Below, piece after piece: positions 1 to 14,390 of a stretch of 64,000 nt of DNA. Below the pieces are notes generated by a model, which was not told where the DNA came from, made no database searches, and worked only from the letters and a program-made list of their open reading frames with translations. Each line of letters opens with the position of its first letter. Positions within the stretch are counted from its first letter, which is position 1. A program made the translations under genes and the position numbers. The stretch is from Formicarius rufipectus (Eukaryota; Chordata; Aves; Passeriformes; Formicariidae): contig VXAU01004938.1 of assembly GCA_013399695.1 (NCBI GenBank), forward strand, positions 699,425-763,424, in the 5' to 3' direction.

Positions 1-894
1 TTTTTTTTGGTAAGGTGGAAGCCTTATCTAAAATTTAATTGACTGTCTCTGACATACTGTACAGAGACATTCACAACTAATTCACTAAAGTAAAAAGCAT
101 ACTTCAACAAATGCTCAAATGCTTCAGGACACATATCCAACTGCACTTTCAGAGTGTCTAGTTCCAAATAAGTTCTCTGTTCAGTCATCCAGAGATGCAA
201 TATTAGACTATAAATTCTTGTAACAATCCATGTAGGATATTTTCTAGAATATGTATGCTTACACACATACACATATGTATATTTTAAACTATATATAATA
301 ATCAACACAAATTTATGACTGCCATAAAGAAGAATTGCTCCATTTTATATCTGGTTTATATTTTGAAAAATAAATATGTGTGCATCTTGTAAATTAAACA
401 GGTCACAGAAATCTGTGGATAAGCATGTAGGTAGTTGATAGATAACAGACACCTACATTTTTATGACTCAATTTGCATACTGCTTGCACTTCAGAGAAGT
501 TCCTGCCAGTTCTGCAATGTCTTGTCTCCTAAGAAAACTTGTAGTACTGTATGAGATCCCTGAGTAAAGAACTCTGGTGCAGTAGGTGTGCTCAGAGACA
601 GAGGACACTGAGAGACCTGAAGCCAGCCCAAGGCGCACTGACCAAGGACATGCTCACTCAGAAACACTCATTAAACACTCCTATTTTCCCTGCTGGTGAT
701 ATAGCCTGCTTCAGTAGGGCCAGGAATTTGGTGGAGCCTTGGAGGAGAACCGTCTATTTATTGATTTAGGTATCTCATACTTAAGAACATAGTCAAATTA
801 TCAGATTCCTAAACCTTCTAATATGCTATATAAGAATGGTTAATTATTAACTTTGTATTTTATATCCCACTTCATGAACTACTTACTTAGGAAG
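1..894 (+). other. RIMS2: Upstream RIMS2 intron, unique AT-rich sequence
   Basis: No gene or recognisable repeat is seen. The sequence is AT-rich apart from a more GC-rich patch at about 540-770, open for 72 codons from 551 but with no protein resemblance I recognise. Assignment to the RIMS2 intron is by position only, because the preceding exon is outside the window. Confidence 0.5.
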
Positions 895-1590
895 CAATTG
901 TATCAATACGGGCTAGGCTTGAACAGATGGGGAGCAGCCCTGATGAGAAGGACTTGGGGGGTGTTGGTGCATGAGAGGTTGGACATGATCCAGCAATGTG
1001 CACTCATAGCCCAGAAAGCCAGAATGTCCTGGGGGCACCAAAAGCAGGGCAAAGGAGCTGATTCTGCCCCTCTGCTCTGCTCTGGTGAGACTCCACCTTG
1101 GCATGCTGTGTCCACTTCTGGAGTCCTCAGCACAGGAAGGACATGGACCTGTTGGAGCAAGTCCAGAAGGACCATGAAGATGACTAGAGAGATAGAGAAT
1201 CTCTCCTATGAGGATAGGTAAAGAGAACTGGTTATTCAGCCTGAAAAGGCTCCTAATTGCGGCCTTCCAGTGCCTGATGGGAGCCTACAAGAAAGGTGGA
1301 GAGAGTCTGTTCACCAGGGCATATAGTGAGAGAACAAGGGGGAATGGCATCAAACTGAAAGGGAATAGGTTTGGATTAGATATCGGGTAAAAATTTTGCA
1401 CTGGGAGGGTGGTGAGGTGCTGGAACAGGTTGCTCAGAGAAGTTGTGGCTGCCCCATCCCTGGAAATGTTCAAGGCCAGGCTGGAGTGCGAAACCTGGTC
1501 TAGTGAAAGGTGTCCTTGTTTATGGCATGGATGTTGGAACTAAATGATCTTTACGGTCCCTTCCAACCCAAATCATTCTGTGATTCTGTA
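895..1590 (+). mobile_element. CR1 LINE fragment, 5'-truncated, + strand
   Basis: About 700 bp match the 3' part of avian CR1: the 'gcccagaaagcc' and 'tctgctctgctctggtgagac' stretches from the end of the reverse-transcriptase ORF region, the 'ggtgaggtgctggaacaggt' and 'gtggctgccccatccctgg' blocks of the 3' region, then 'tcccttccaaccc' and a degenerate tail (attctgtgattctgt) at the 3' end. The reading frame is broken many times, so it is a dead copy. CR1 copies are usually 5'-truncated on insertion, as here. Confidence 0.93.
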
Positions 1591-4500
1591 TTTTTGGGTT
1601 TTGATGCTGTGATCTTTGACATTTTCCTGTATACCAGAAGTAGAGCAGGAAGGCATGCTGTTATTATCAACTATGTGTTAGCCATTTGCCCATAGATTAC
1701 AGGTGACAAGGTCAGCATTGGCAACAACAAAGATGTATCATGCACATTTTCCCTTTCATTTAAAAGAATCAATATTCTCTGTTTTCTCTTAATTTAGAAC
1801 CTTAATTTCTAAGTTAGAAAGAAACTATATCTTGATGTATTGTTTAAACCTCACTGAGAATGTTTATCTGTAAACATAACAAAGTAAAAAATTTCCATGC
1901 AACTCTCTATTTTAAATAAAAATATGTTAATAATAATAATTCTCTAGTGTAAAAAATTATTTTACTATTATTTTGTCATTTGCAAATAGATCATTAATTA
2001 CTTAATAAATTAGTAGATGATTATCGTATAAGCTTGCCAAGCACTACTTTATTTATTGTAGTCTTGTACAGTACCGTAGCTCCGAGATGGTCTAAGATGC
2101 TCAAACCCTGGCAGAAGGAATCCCTTACCAGTTGTGGAGGAAAGTGATAAAGCAGACCTTCTTTCATCACAGGATACAGTGGAATTGGCAAATGATGTCC
2201 AGCTGGCTTCAGAACAGTGCAGTCAGTATAGCCAATGTGATGGGTGTGATGAAAGGCAGGGGAGAATCAGTTGGCTCTTTCTCATGGTTTTGGCTTAGGA
2301 AGAAGCCTCTCTGTGGATATCATAAGTGAAGTGCAAAAAATCTGTCACCTTCTGAGCAGTGTGAGTTATCATCATTATGGTTATTGTGTTATTATGGTTA
2401 TTGTAATTAAATCTTATATATGAAAAAAGAGAAAGATCTGAAGAGGTTCAAGCTGAGCTGGGGGTGAGGTATAGTTTGGAGCAAGAACATGAGTATCTGA
2501 AAAATTGAATGGATTACCAGCATTTCAGAAGTTTGCAATACCAAAGTTCACTCATGATAGGTATAAAATTCTAGGATAATTAGTCTAGTAGAAGACTGAT
2601 AAAGGAACAGTAGGTTTCAAATAGGTGAGCTTGACAATGGATAATGACTTGACAAGTCAATATATTTCACCTTGTTGACTTTAGGCTTGTGTTTCATGAT
2701 TTTGTCTTTTTATTTGGACAAAATTCTATCTTTCGGAGAAGTGTGAACGTAAATGAACATAAATGACCAGATTCATCTTTGTGGGAGATAAGTGTGAAAA
2801 AATATTAGTAAGATCATTAACTGTAGCCAGTTTTAGGTTTAGGTCATCCGAAGGGATTTTCCCTCCTGGGAAGAGGTTAAGAGAGCTCTACAGGAGACTT
2901 CAAAGTCTAGAAAACCTGCCTTAAAGATAAGAAGACTAAATATGCAGCATATTTCAATAAAGTGAAATGTTCACTTGGCAATGGTAAGAGGTGCCTGCTC
3001 CCCGACAAGTTTTCCTAGGTGTAACAGAATCCATCAGCTGCAAGGAAAACAACATCTCAGACTAGAATAGGATTGAAGTTTTATTCTAGGATTGGCAGAC
3101 TTGCAATCAAAATATTCTGAATCACAACAGAATGTTTTTCAGAAGATTATTTTTCTGCTCAAATGCAATTTATGGTCTTGATGTAAGAAATCTTCTGGTC
3201 TTTGTAATCTGAGAGAGCATATGTCTTGATAAGATTAATTCCTTTACATTTTAATTTATGAACTAACGAAAGGCCAAGTGGAGGATATAAATACACAAAA
3301 AATCTATATCCTCAGAGATCTGAGACAAAGGGAGATAAAGAAGGCTGTCCTAAACCCAAGGAAGTAAGTGTCTGGGTGGAGATAAAACTATGTTATATAA
3401 GAAGAGAGTATAAATGCACATAGCAGTAATGTAGTCTGCTTATGGATGCACAGCAGGTCACAGTTGTGACCCTGTGTCAGCAGGGTCATTTTGTAGATCT
3501 TTTTCCTCACCAGATATTCTCATGTGAAATGGTCTTTAAGTTTATTTCTTGTAAACATGATGTTTCAATTTTGTTACTTTATCTGTATAGAACTGGCAAG
3601 TATTTATGAGCAATAATATGAAAAATCAGCAACATTAATTGGTCACAAGCAGCTGAACATTCTTTCACTTTTTAAGCAAACTTTTGGAACTAATTTTAAT
3701 ACTTTATCTTACTAATAGAATATTATACACAATATTTAAGTTTTTTCTTTGGCACTTTTTAAGTATGACACTCATTTTTCCCCCAATAAACCAGATTATT
3801 GAATTTCAGAAAATTTTGTGCTTTTTTGGACATCCATTAGTATTTTGTAACTGCAAACAATCACGAATATATATTTTAATCAAATATTTTTCATAACAGG
3901 CATTTCAAGTAATATTGATTTTATAATTAATTTTGCTTTAATACAAGCCTTAAAGGCTTAGTTAATGTACCTGAGAATACAATTTTAAATCTTGTTTATG
4001 ACTTAAATATGTACTACTATATGGTTTGTATTGTATGTATTACACACCTTATATTTAATTTTAGAGTAGGTATGGTTTCTGTGCATTTTAATAAGATTGC
4101 CCAGATGGTGTGCATTGCTGATTCACCATTCCAACCACAGGTAGTTTTTTTCTATGGCACTCACCAAAATATTTATAATAATGTGCATCAATTTATCTGT
4201 AGGCTTACCACTTCATTTCATAAATGCTGAGGTGAAGAGGATTAATGGCTTTAATATATACTATTCTGAAGACATTCATATTTTAATTAACAGTTTTCAT
4301 TACAATACATCAGAATCTTTCCAAATCATTCCAATTCTAGAATTGTTATTGTTAAAGGAGCACAGCTCATCATTTTGTTTCTATTTCCTTTTACTAGATC
4401 TTATTATTATTTTTCTGAAATCATAAAGGTACCTATTAAGAAATTTGTTTCTCATTTGAGCTAAATAGACTGTATTAATGGAGTCTTTGTTAAGTGACAT

Positions 4501-6088
4501 GTTCCCAGTGGTTGAACCACAGCTATCTGTATTTCCTGGAGTTCTCTCATTAGACCCTGACCTGATCTTCAGAGCAGTTGCAATATAAATTTATTGCTAT
4601 AATGTAGGTAATACAACTTCTCTAATGAATGAAAATTCCTCAGTCCTTATTTATACATTCAAGGATTATATTAGTCTCTCTGCTCAGAATCTTTCTTGAA
4701 AATTGAAGGGGCCACTTCTCAGTTTGGAGTCTTCCATCCTAATGATATGTTTTTCCTTTGCTGTTAAGATTTGCCTTTTACTGTTCTGCAACATGATTTT
4801 TGAAGTTACTCCTCTCTTTGGTCATTCAATTAGCATCACCCTGACAAGTTCATGCTTACTTGGGAGATATGTAAATCTCAATGTGTAAATAAGTATTGAA
4901 ACAACAGTCCCAGTCCTTCAAGGTCTAGAAAATCACTGTTAACACATCACCTTGCTCTTTGTAACCCTTTTGAAGCTACAGTATAAGTAGCTTATAAACT
5001 CTGTATTATTTAAAAATGTAAGACAGTCACTGCTAACATTTCCTTGGCTACTGATTTCCCCTGAATGGGAAATATTGTGATCCTCATCACCTAATATCAA
5101 TTTGTCATCTGACTTCCTTCTAAACCACAGGAGAGTAATACTTATTCAGTGTTTTTCACTGTCAAATGAAAAATTTACTATTTCATGGCAAGACTTGTAT
5201 AGTTGTTAGAAACCTATGACAGCTCTTAATATACTTTCAGAAATACTTCATACATTTTTTGTTCTAATCTCACCTGACAAGGGATTTTTCTTATATATTT
5301 TTTGATTTCATTGCTAAATTTTTGTTAACTTCTAGCTTTATGTTAATCATTCTCAGCTTTCCCTCTCTCCCACTTATTGTATTTGTGTAACTACTTTCAG
5401 TTATCACTCAAGTAAAGAATAGCTGCTAAAATGTACTGAAGGGTATTTGATCAGGATTTCCACTTTTCAGTTCACATTTTTCCCCCTCATTAGTTTTGAC
5501 TTCTGATTCGAAATTATTTTAAGCTTTGGAGCAGAAATTACTTAAAAACCCATCATACGTATATTACAGGCTTGGACTTGACTATCAATCATGTAACAAA
5601 TACAAAGCAGTTGTGATCATTTGTACCTAGAATGTTACTCAGATTTAGTTCCAGTTCTTCATCATCCTTTCAGGATGATATCTGTCTTCTGTTGATGAAG
5701 TATTTTCTTTCTCACTATCGACAACTTTCTGAAAAATTCTAGGGACATTTTGGCATTGATAGCCTGAGATGTCTGGTAGATGTGGCATAAATACTTATTC
5801 TAATGTTTCCCCATTATTAAAAAGGTTTCATTTTGTTGCTCTAGAGGTGATAGTCTTAATGAATTTGTCATTTACTCAGCTAGTGTGACTGGATGCTTTG
5901 TAGATAGGCTGAAGCTCAATAACCATACCTGAAAGTGGTACAGCTGATTGATGCCCTGGTACATGACACAAAGAATGTACATGATGCTCATGGGTGGCTC
6001 GGGACTGGTAACAAGTTCGTAGTCTGTATTTTGTTTTTATATGTTGAAACATTTCAGGTAATTTCATTGAAACTTCTTCAGAAAACAG

Positions 6089-6180
6089 AATAAAGGAATG
6101 AAATATAAAGGAATATAAGGATATTCCTTTATAAAGGAATAAAGGAATTTTTAAATAATAGGATAAAGGAACGAAAGGAA
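6089..6180 (+). repeat. Degenerate AAAGGAAT-rich tandem tract
   Basis: AAAGGAAT or close variants recur about seven times within some 90 bp, with one copy inverted (attccttt, 6123-6130). The tract contains a perfect hairpin at 6104-6133. It is a local low-complexity expansion with no coding potential. Confidence 0.7.
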
Positions 6181-7074
6181 AGTTATTTAGTAAAGTGAGT
6201 TATCTGACCTCCACTTAGTGATGTGAATTGTATGAAGAAATGAGTTGACTTCCAAAATATGATCAGTAATGTCTTCAAAATTAGTCATTAATTATTAGTG
6301 TTATGCAACCCCATGTAACCTGTAAAGGGGTTATATGGCAGTGTCATTAATTCTGATATATGTAATTACCAGTAGCAGAAGCCCATCAAGCAACAGTTAT
6401 AACTTTTATCTTGAAGTTAGAAGGCAGTATGGCATCCAGTAGTGTACCTATTTCTCAGAGATTTTTTTTGAAGTTTTCATTATATTCTATCAACAGAGAT
6501 CATCAAAGACTATATCTGTCTCTAGGATATTTATCTCTCTTTCTAAGGGCATGTTTGTTTACCTTGCTGTTTGGGCTGGGTGACCATTTAAACCAGTCTG
6601 TGAATAAGATGTGATTACATTCTTTGGCAGTTTTCTTTGTTGACACCTTGGAGAGCCTTGTCTGACACTTCAGAGATTTTCAAAATACTTTGCCTATACT
6701 TTTCTACTAGTGAGAAAACCAACCCATTATTTGAAACTAAGTGGATTAAAATGCAAACAGCGTTTTTTACTCCAAAACTTTGTTGCTTTGCAGAATTATT
6801 ACTTAAAGCTGCCTCCTTATAGCATAATAATATCTGGCAGATATTTTGCAGGACTGAAGTTCCTAGTGTTCTACTCGCTACAGGACATATAGATGAAGTG
6901 TCCCTTAGGTCACTTTCTTACTTCTCTAGTATTTGCACGCTTTCAAGTCTAACAGTCAATTTTCCTTTCTGTCCTTTTCCTTTAGGCTTCTGTCTACTCA
7001 GGAAAAAAAGCCACCAAAGCAGCAAACAATCAACCTTTGCATGCCCCTAATGTGCAAAAAGATCCTTTTTTTTT

Positions 7075-7090
7075 GAGAGAGAGAGAGAGA
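7075..7090 (+). repeat. (GA)8 microsatellite
   Basis: Eight uninterrupted GA units, preceded by a T run and followed by a purine-rich agaaaga extension. Confidence 0.9.
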
Positions 7091-10000
7091 AGAAAGACCT
7101 TTATAAGCCAAAATGTAACGTGATGTTTTATACCCTAAGGGGAAAAGTGCAAAGGTGATTCCATTTAAAGTTTTCCAAATGAATGAGATAATGTAACAAA
7201 ACTTACTAGAACACATAAATTCTTACTTTATAAAGAGCTCAGTCAAGCAGGGCTATGGTTATATTTGAGACACATTGAATGTTGCAGCCTATAGAACAAT
7301 TTTTTTAGCTGAATTCACCTATTTGCTAAATATGCTTACTCTGACTTAATGTTACAGTCTTTGTTCAGATGAGAATCCTTTGTCTCTTCTTAGCTGGGTT
7401 GTGCTGCTAATTAATGTCTTACCTTCAGAATGTATAAAAGTTCTCAAAGGAGATCATGTATCCTCAAATAGGGCATAGGATGAAAGATACTATAATTGAG
7501 TCCAATCCCTTACATTGCTGTTAAGGATGCAAGTGATAGTTTTGAAAGGTTTACAAAATACTGCATACTACAAAGCACTGTGCATTGTTTTGTCTGTTGT
7601 TTCATTTCTTTTTACACTCAAAAAAATGAGACCCATAGTGGGAGATTTCAGGAAGAAAGAAGAAATTACCAAGAACTTTACCAGTATCATATATTTTTAA
7701 AAACACTCATAAAGAAGAATGCCAAATGACCCTCAAAAGTAGATGAGACTTTATACTCTGGAGAAAGGGAAAATAAGTCCCTGCCAATTTGACATACCTG
7801 AAATTCATTCTTGACCTCAATTACATCAATTAGGCTATCCATGAAAGGGTAAGTAAGATGCAACAATAAGACAGCTGAGATTTTTTTCATACCATCTGGA
7901 GCTTGCTTGTCCTCCTCTCAAAAATCTGTTGCTAGATAGAGCCACATTCTCACACATCAGTGAAAACTAAAGTCTAGCAAACTTAAAATCAAATCATGCT
8001 TCTTGAAAACAAGACTGTACATGTAATCACTGAAAGTCACAAAGCTCTAGATTAGTTAAATACAATGGTGGAGCAAGCAGGATCCAGCCCTTGTTTTTCA
8101 ACATTTCATTATGTGTGTTAATTAAAAAGACTTGTATGTGCTCATATTTCAAGTTTATATTTCTATATCTTGGTCATATGACACTCTGCTTAAAAGTACT
8201 GTTTCTGTTGTAAAACAATGCAGGTTTCCTGCCTGTGCTACCAACAGAGTCACAGAAAAGCACTTCATAGGTGATTAGGTAACATTTCAGTTTTCAGCCT
8301 TAGTTTATTCATGACTTATTTGTATCTGTTTCCTCTTGTTACAGCATTATCCCATAGCCTGTTTCTTTTTCTCTGTATTTATCCCTAATTGCATATATAC
8401 AGTCCTAATATTCCTTCCTGACTTTCATTTTGCATAGTTAGCTAAGCCAAACTGTTTTAGTAATATGTTTTAATGAAATTCTCCATTTTCTTAGTCATTG
8501 CAGTAGGTTTTCTCTATGATTTACTTTTCTTTGAAAGTAGGTTACCAAAAGTGTACAAGATAGTCTAAACAGAGCCTTATGGGGCTTCATAAAATCTTAT
8601 CAATACATCTTTCTGTTGCTGAAAGTAACTTTTCCATTAGTCCTAGAACAACAATTGTCTTTTTCACTATATCACACCTTTGTGTTATACTACAGTTATG
8701 CTTTGATTGGTCACTGCATGTATCCTAAATTTGAGTTAGAAACATCTCCCTTTCACCCTTTCATTCTCTGAAAACTTCAGTCAAGGACCACATAGTTTGC
8801 AGCAGAAGGGTTTGCGTTTAAGTAAGAGTCCTTTTTTTTCATATTAAATGTTTCTGTTAGTGTGTTTGATTTTTAATGTCTGGAAACGCTTAAAATCATC
8901 TGATAAACATAAGTTATTCTGAATTGCACGTTTCTATGTTTAATTTCTGTTATACACTATATAACTTTAGAAAAAAACATTTGTACAGCCAACTTTTGTG
9001 AGTAAGTCTTTGTTGACTGAAGTTCAGAAGTTTGCTTCAGGTTGATTATAAAATCATAGGTTTGGATTTTTTTTCTTCTGCTTCCGAGAATGAATGTCAT
9101 AGATCTTCATTTCGGTATCTTTAGTATTCAGGATTCTCTGCAACTGCAAGGTGTAGAAACTTATTAAAAAATTATCAGTTTGCATTTTAAATGAGAGAGC
9201 TAAGATTCCTTTTTTTTTTGTGAACTGACAACGTCCATCAGCCTACACTGTTGCTTTTCAATATTTCAATGCATTGTTCTATGTTTTTCACCACAATTGG
9301 CTGTTAAGCTGATACTTCAGAAAAGTAACCACAATGTCTCAGGGTTTTGAGTAGAGAATAGCTTATTTATGGCCTTTTATAAGTTAAGTGCCTGGTTTAT
9401 TTTTGCCTTTTATGGTTTTTAACATATAAGCAATCTTATTATCCAAACATTATTGTGAGATTTCTATAGCAATTTTTAGTGGTCAGTTTTCATTTTATTC
9501 CAAATAACCATGAAAACTGTCATGTCACTATTTGAGTCTGTTTAGAAGTCGTCTATAAATATACTGAATATTATCAGAACACATATTGTGGTCATGAAGG
9601 AGAAATAGGAAACTTGGAAGTCTGGCATGTATTTTTACAATTCTACAGCATTATTACCCATCCAAACTTCTCAGGTTCACATGGTGGATTAATTTGTCAT
9701 AAGGCAACTGATGCACTGTTTGATCAAAAAAGCCCAGTCTTTCTCTGATTCTGCTTTCTTGCCTTTTCTGTTGCTTTTAGGGACCCTTTTTCTTGGGTGT
9801 TGAATCTATCTGGTAACCTTTTCCCAGCCCTACAAACACTGACTTTAAGGACCGCCTAAGGCCCATGTGCAGTGTGATGGAAGGAGAGGGAAAGGTAGAG
9901 AAGCAAGAAGTTGTCCTTATTTTTAATGTATTTTCTTCTTCCTTCAGCTGTGGCCCCCAAATATTCAGTCCCTGGTAACACAGGTGCTGCTTGGAGGTCC

Positions 10001-12126
10001 ATTGTATTTACTACTCTACGTACGCAGCTGCCTTTGTCTCCTTTGATGGCCTAATTTAACTTCTACTGAAATCACAAGAAAGTCTCACCCTGGCTTCACT
10101 AGGAGATAGAGCAGACCCTGTTAGTTGCTGTATCTTGGATTTGCACAGCTTTAAAAGTCAATAAAAACATGTAGGTGAATGAGATGGCATATGTAGTATG
10201 ACTCTTCAAAACTCTAGCATATAAACCTGACAAATTCCATCTCCTACAGCCAGCTTCACCTAATAAAATAAAAAATTCAAGGAAGGAGTAAATATATACA
10301 GGACGCTACTGTGCTCTACAGAACAGTTCAATGCAATCTCCTAAGGTGTTTTACTTAATTTTAAATCATCTGAGCATAAGTACAACTTCATTTATTGAAA
10401 AGAGATGGAATGACATCATCCAGTGGGTTAGGATAAATGGTTATGTTCAAATAGGAGACAGGTGAATAACATGTGGATTTGTGTAATCTGGTCATATGCT
10501 ACACTTTTATTAAAGTATCTAGAGATTAATATTATGTGAATGAAATGCTCCAGCGATGCTAAATGAGAGTAGTTGACAACACCCGAGTTGAAAAAAAAGG
10601 GTAAAATAGTACGAGTCCTAGAAAAATGCCATCTATATGAAATGATATGATGAAATATAGGTTTAAAAATGCAAATGACTATCTGTGTGCAGGAAATGAG
10701 GAAGTGCGTGCCTAACTGAATATGAGTCATCAATTAGTATGCTCAGAAAACAGTTTAGATAATGTGTTGTCTTTGTCGGCTGAGGAATTTTTTTGTCCAC
10801 TCTCATCTGTCCCATATCCAGTCTCACACATTTCCACCTCTAAAGACACAATTTACCACCCCTTTGGAGGGATGTACTGTAAGTTCTCCTTCAGCTCCTT
10901 CATCTGGGGCAGTGTATCCTTGAGCAGCATGTTGGATGACTTCCTATGGATTTTTAGATAATAAACAGTAGTTGAGTCAAAGTGAAAGCCTGGCTACTGG
11001 GGACCCCGTACTTTCTGTGTTCTCAGCAGGGGCTCTGCTGGGCCATAGCTTCCCATTCTATTATTTGTTATTGGTATTGGATCATGGTAAAGGGAATATC
11101 TGTCAAGAAAGGTCAGAGATGATGTGTTAATCTGCTTATACATTACTGAACTTCAATTTATTATAAACAGGATTGGCTTTCCTCCACTGTTCTTCCATCC
11201 TTACATTCTTAACCATATAGTGCTTAGGGGTAATTTGTTAGTTATGGATCTGTAGATTATATATAGATTACATATAGATAATATATATTAGGATGGCTTT
11301 ACCTTTAACATAGTTTAGATTAGAGATACTTTACTAGTTGTTCAGACTTCTATTTTTACCCTCAATGCCCTTAAACACCTACACCAACTCTCTTTGAAGC
11401 CTGCATAATTAGGTCCCATAGGCAGCTTCAGCTTTTGTTTGAAGCTTCATTTAGGAGAAAATCCCTTGTGAACCATTGTATTTTTTAATTATTATTTTTT
11501 TTTACTTCATTTGCCAGGCTGACTCTCAAACTGTTACACATATAATGCTTACACAGCTGAAATAGGTATCTCTTACCTTCTCCTGTTACTTTTTTTTTTT
11601 TTTTCTTTGACTAATGACAGGCTCCTCATACTTATACCTCTAAGGCAAATGTGGCAAAATAGGCCTTCCTTACTGAAGCATTATTTTTGGGAAATAAATT
11701 TTTAAATGAGATCACAGAGTAAATTAATTAGTTCATCATGTTTTCTGCTTGGTAAGGTATTCATGTAGCCTCTGGCCTGAATGTGGATATTCCAACATAT
11801 GAAAACTTGGCTTACAGAGAAAATTATATCTTTTTTTCTCTTATATTTTTTGGTTGCCAAGGGTTTTTTTTTCTTTTCACTTGGCAAGTCCCATTAGGCG
11901 GGCAAAAGATATTAAGCATATGCATTTCATTTTTCTCACATTATTTTTGAATAGCTGAATGGCTGGCTAGGCTTTCTATGTGAGGCATGAGTGTGTTAAA
12001 CTTAAATATTCATGTAACAGAATATGGAATGTAGTAAAGCATAATGCAGTGCATGGTGTAACTTTCCATTACCAAAAGGGGAGGGTTTATTCCTTAATGA
12101 TAGAAAATGAGGAATTTTGATCAAGC

Positions 12127-12147
12127 TTTTTTTTTTTTTTTTTTTTT
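12127..12147 (+). repeat. T21 homopolymer
   Basis: Twenty-one consecutive T residues. Read on the other strand this is an A tract, but no recognisable retroposed sequence lies beside it, so it is called only a homopolymer. Confidence 0.9.
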
Positions 12148-12906
12148 GAACTTCTGTAAATTGTGTTACAGTGAATTAACACTTATTAACTTGAAAGACC
12201 AAAATGTGAAATGCTAAAGTTTTACTCAAAGCTGATGTCATTTTGAGATGAATAGCTGACTAAGGTTGCAGTGAGCTGTGAAAGCTCAGTTGAGAATGTT
12301 GAGAATGATCAGAATGCAAAATATTCCAGATTTCATTGTACTGTAACTACAAGTTTTTCATAATTTGGAGTGCCTGGATTATTTGGCCAGCTGATCTGGA
12401 TATACAGTATTTAAATTGGACTATACCTCACTGAAACATCCTTTTCTCTCTGCACAAAATTGAATCATATTACCAAAATGTTCATACAACCTATTTGAAA
12501 TTCTACATTGAATCATGTACCTCTTCCCAGTAAATGACTTATGGACTACTGTACATTCTGCAAATATTACTAGGAATTGAGCCTTCATTTTTCTTTAAAG
12601 AAATAATTTGCTCTTAAAATATTCTTATTCCTTTTTATCATAAAAGTCTTTACTTTCCAACAATTGTATTTAATTTTGACACAAGGTGTTTTCTCTCTTT
12701 TTTTTTTTTTTTAACTTTTTAAATGAATTTTTAATAAATGGGCTCTAAATGTCTATTATTTTAGCTTCCACAGATTTTTATGACAAAGGTAAAAAAAATG
12801 GAATTTCTTTATTCGGATTTTAATATTAAAAATGAACTCCTATGGAGTTTTAATTTTCATTTTATCTTTAGTGGTCATAAAGGTGTGAATTACCTTTGAA
12901 GCATAA

Positions 12907-12922
12907 TATATATATATATATA
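12907..12922 (+). repeat. (TA)8 microsatellite
   Basis: Eight uninterrupted TA units in AT-rich intron. Confidence 0.9.
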
Positions 12923-14390
12923 CTTTACTCTGAGAGTCTACAGGCAAATAATATTGGGGTATATTTTAACTGAGGGTAAGGAACAGAATGTTTATCTAAA
13001 CTGTTTCCCAGGTTTCTGAATATTTGGTTTTCTGATCCTTATACTTGCTGTGTGTAAAACTAACTGCTTACATACATTACCATTTTCTCTTTCAAAATGT
13101 AAATAAATATTTAGGTTTGGATTTTGAGGACTCATAAGAATGCAAATTTCAATGATGTCCTTTTGGAGCTAGAGTAGTACCATAATTTCTTAGCATGAGA
13201 GCATGTGTAAACTGGGGAAGAAGGTGCTGCAGTTTGATTGAAGTGTGAAAAGTCAGAGGAAGTATAAAAATTTAAAACGTTTGATCTAAGTGATTGGGAT
13301 TGATGTGCATTAGGTGGTAATAAAATTGGTTTTTCCTCTAGGCCATGTCACACACAGGAAGTTTGCCAATGATTTGCAATTTTTTCCTTAGTAAATTTTC
13401 AAGATATCTCGTCTTTTTAAATAAATAATGCTTGAATAAAGAAGAAAAAAAAAAGGTGACTGAAGTTACTTATGAAGGAGGAGATATAACAAATTAGATA
13501 AGGCATAGTATCTAATCTTTGATACAGCTGTGAGTGTTATTTGGTGCAATCTCAGTAAATAAAAATTACATGTGGTAATACAAAAATGGTTCTTTAATAA
13601 CCATGTGTGACTTTCAAGTGCATATTTAAGCACTGCTTGTTTAGAAAACATGCTTTTCTTGACTTACCAGCTGAGAATCTCTTACTCAGGAAGTGCAGAA
13701 AGCAATCCAGCACTACAGATCCTATTGAAATGAAATGAACTCACACACAATCCCCTTTTTCTCTCCTGCACTGTGTGACTGTGTGTATTTAACACAGCCC
13801 TGCTTTTTGACCTTGTGAACATGAGCCAGTCGGTCTGTCAGTTCACATTAATGTTTAAACTCAATAAAATATCTTAATGAAGGCATCCAAGTTCAGACCC
13901 TGTTAGGGAATGGGATTTTCAAGACTGACTGCAAAAGATGCCTACTCAAGTCAGTTGGTAATGAGCAGTGTTGGAGTGTCTCTCTGAAAAATAATAATTT
14001 ATATCACACTAGCACTTAAGAAAGTTGTTATACTCGCCAGCATTTACCATTTTGTAAATTGGCTGGAACCGTTCAGTTGGATTGGCTATTGTATTTGGGG
14101 TAATAACACAGTACTTCAGCAAACTATTTAAAAAAACATATTGGCAGGAAAATCTCTCACTAAAACCATTGACTTTTAATGTTTATTTATCTTTTTTCCT
14201 TTGGCAGGCCAATTGAACCAAACATTGCAGCAATGTCTTCTTTGTTTAATAAAAATCTAGAATTTCCCATAAAATTTGTTGCAATGGACTTAATTGTATC
14301 TAAACTGGTACCAATAAATTGGCATGATAATCTAGATTATTTCATAAGGCACCCATACACCATAGAAATATGTATTTCTCTAGTATTCAA

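Larger units (their letters stand above)
1591..14390 (+). other. RIMS2: Upstream RIMS2 intron, mostly unique AT-rich sequence
   Basis: A stretch of nearly 13 kb with no supported gene. ORFs here are short (under about 105 codons), on both strands, and look like chance openings in AT-rich DNA. It holds simple repeats and A/T tracts (listed separately), a hairpin at 6104-6133, a near-duplicated TTATGGTTATTGTG-type motif around 2373-2404, and a more complex block at about 13660-13900 that may be conserved. No CR1 was recognised in it. Confidence 0.5.

Noticed and set aside
853..1221. 122-codon + frame and overlapping - strand frames of 90 and 63 codons
   Set aside because: They lie in a 5'-truncated CR1 copy and match its non-functional remains.
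12127..12147. T21 tract as the A tail of a processed pseudogene on the - strand
   Set aside because: No gene-like sequence or target-site duplication was found beside it.
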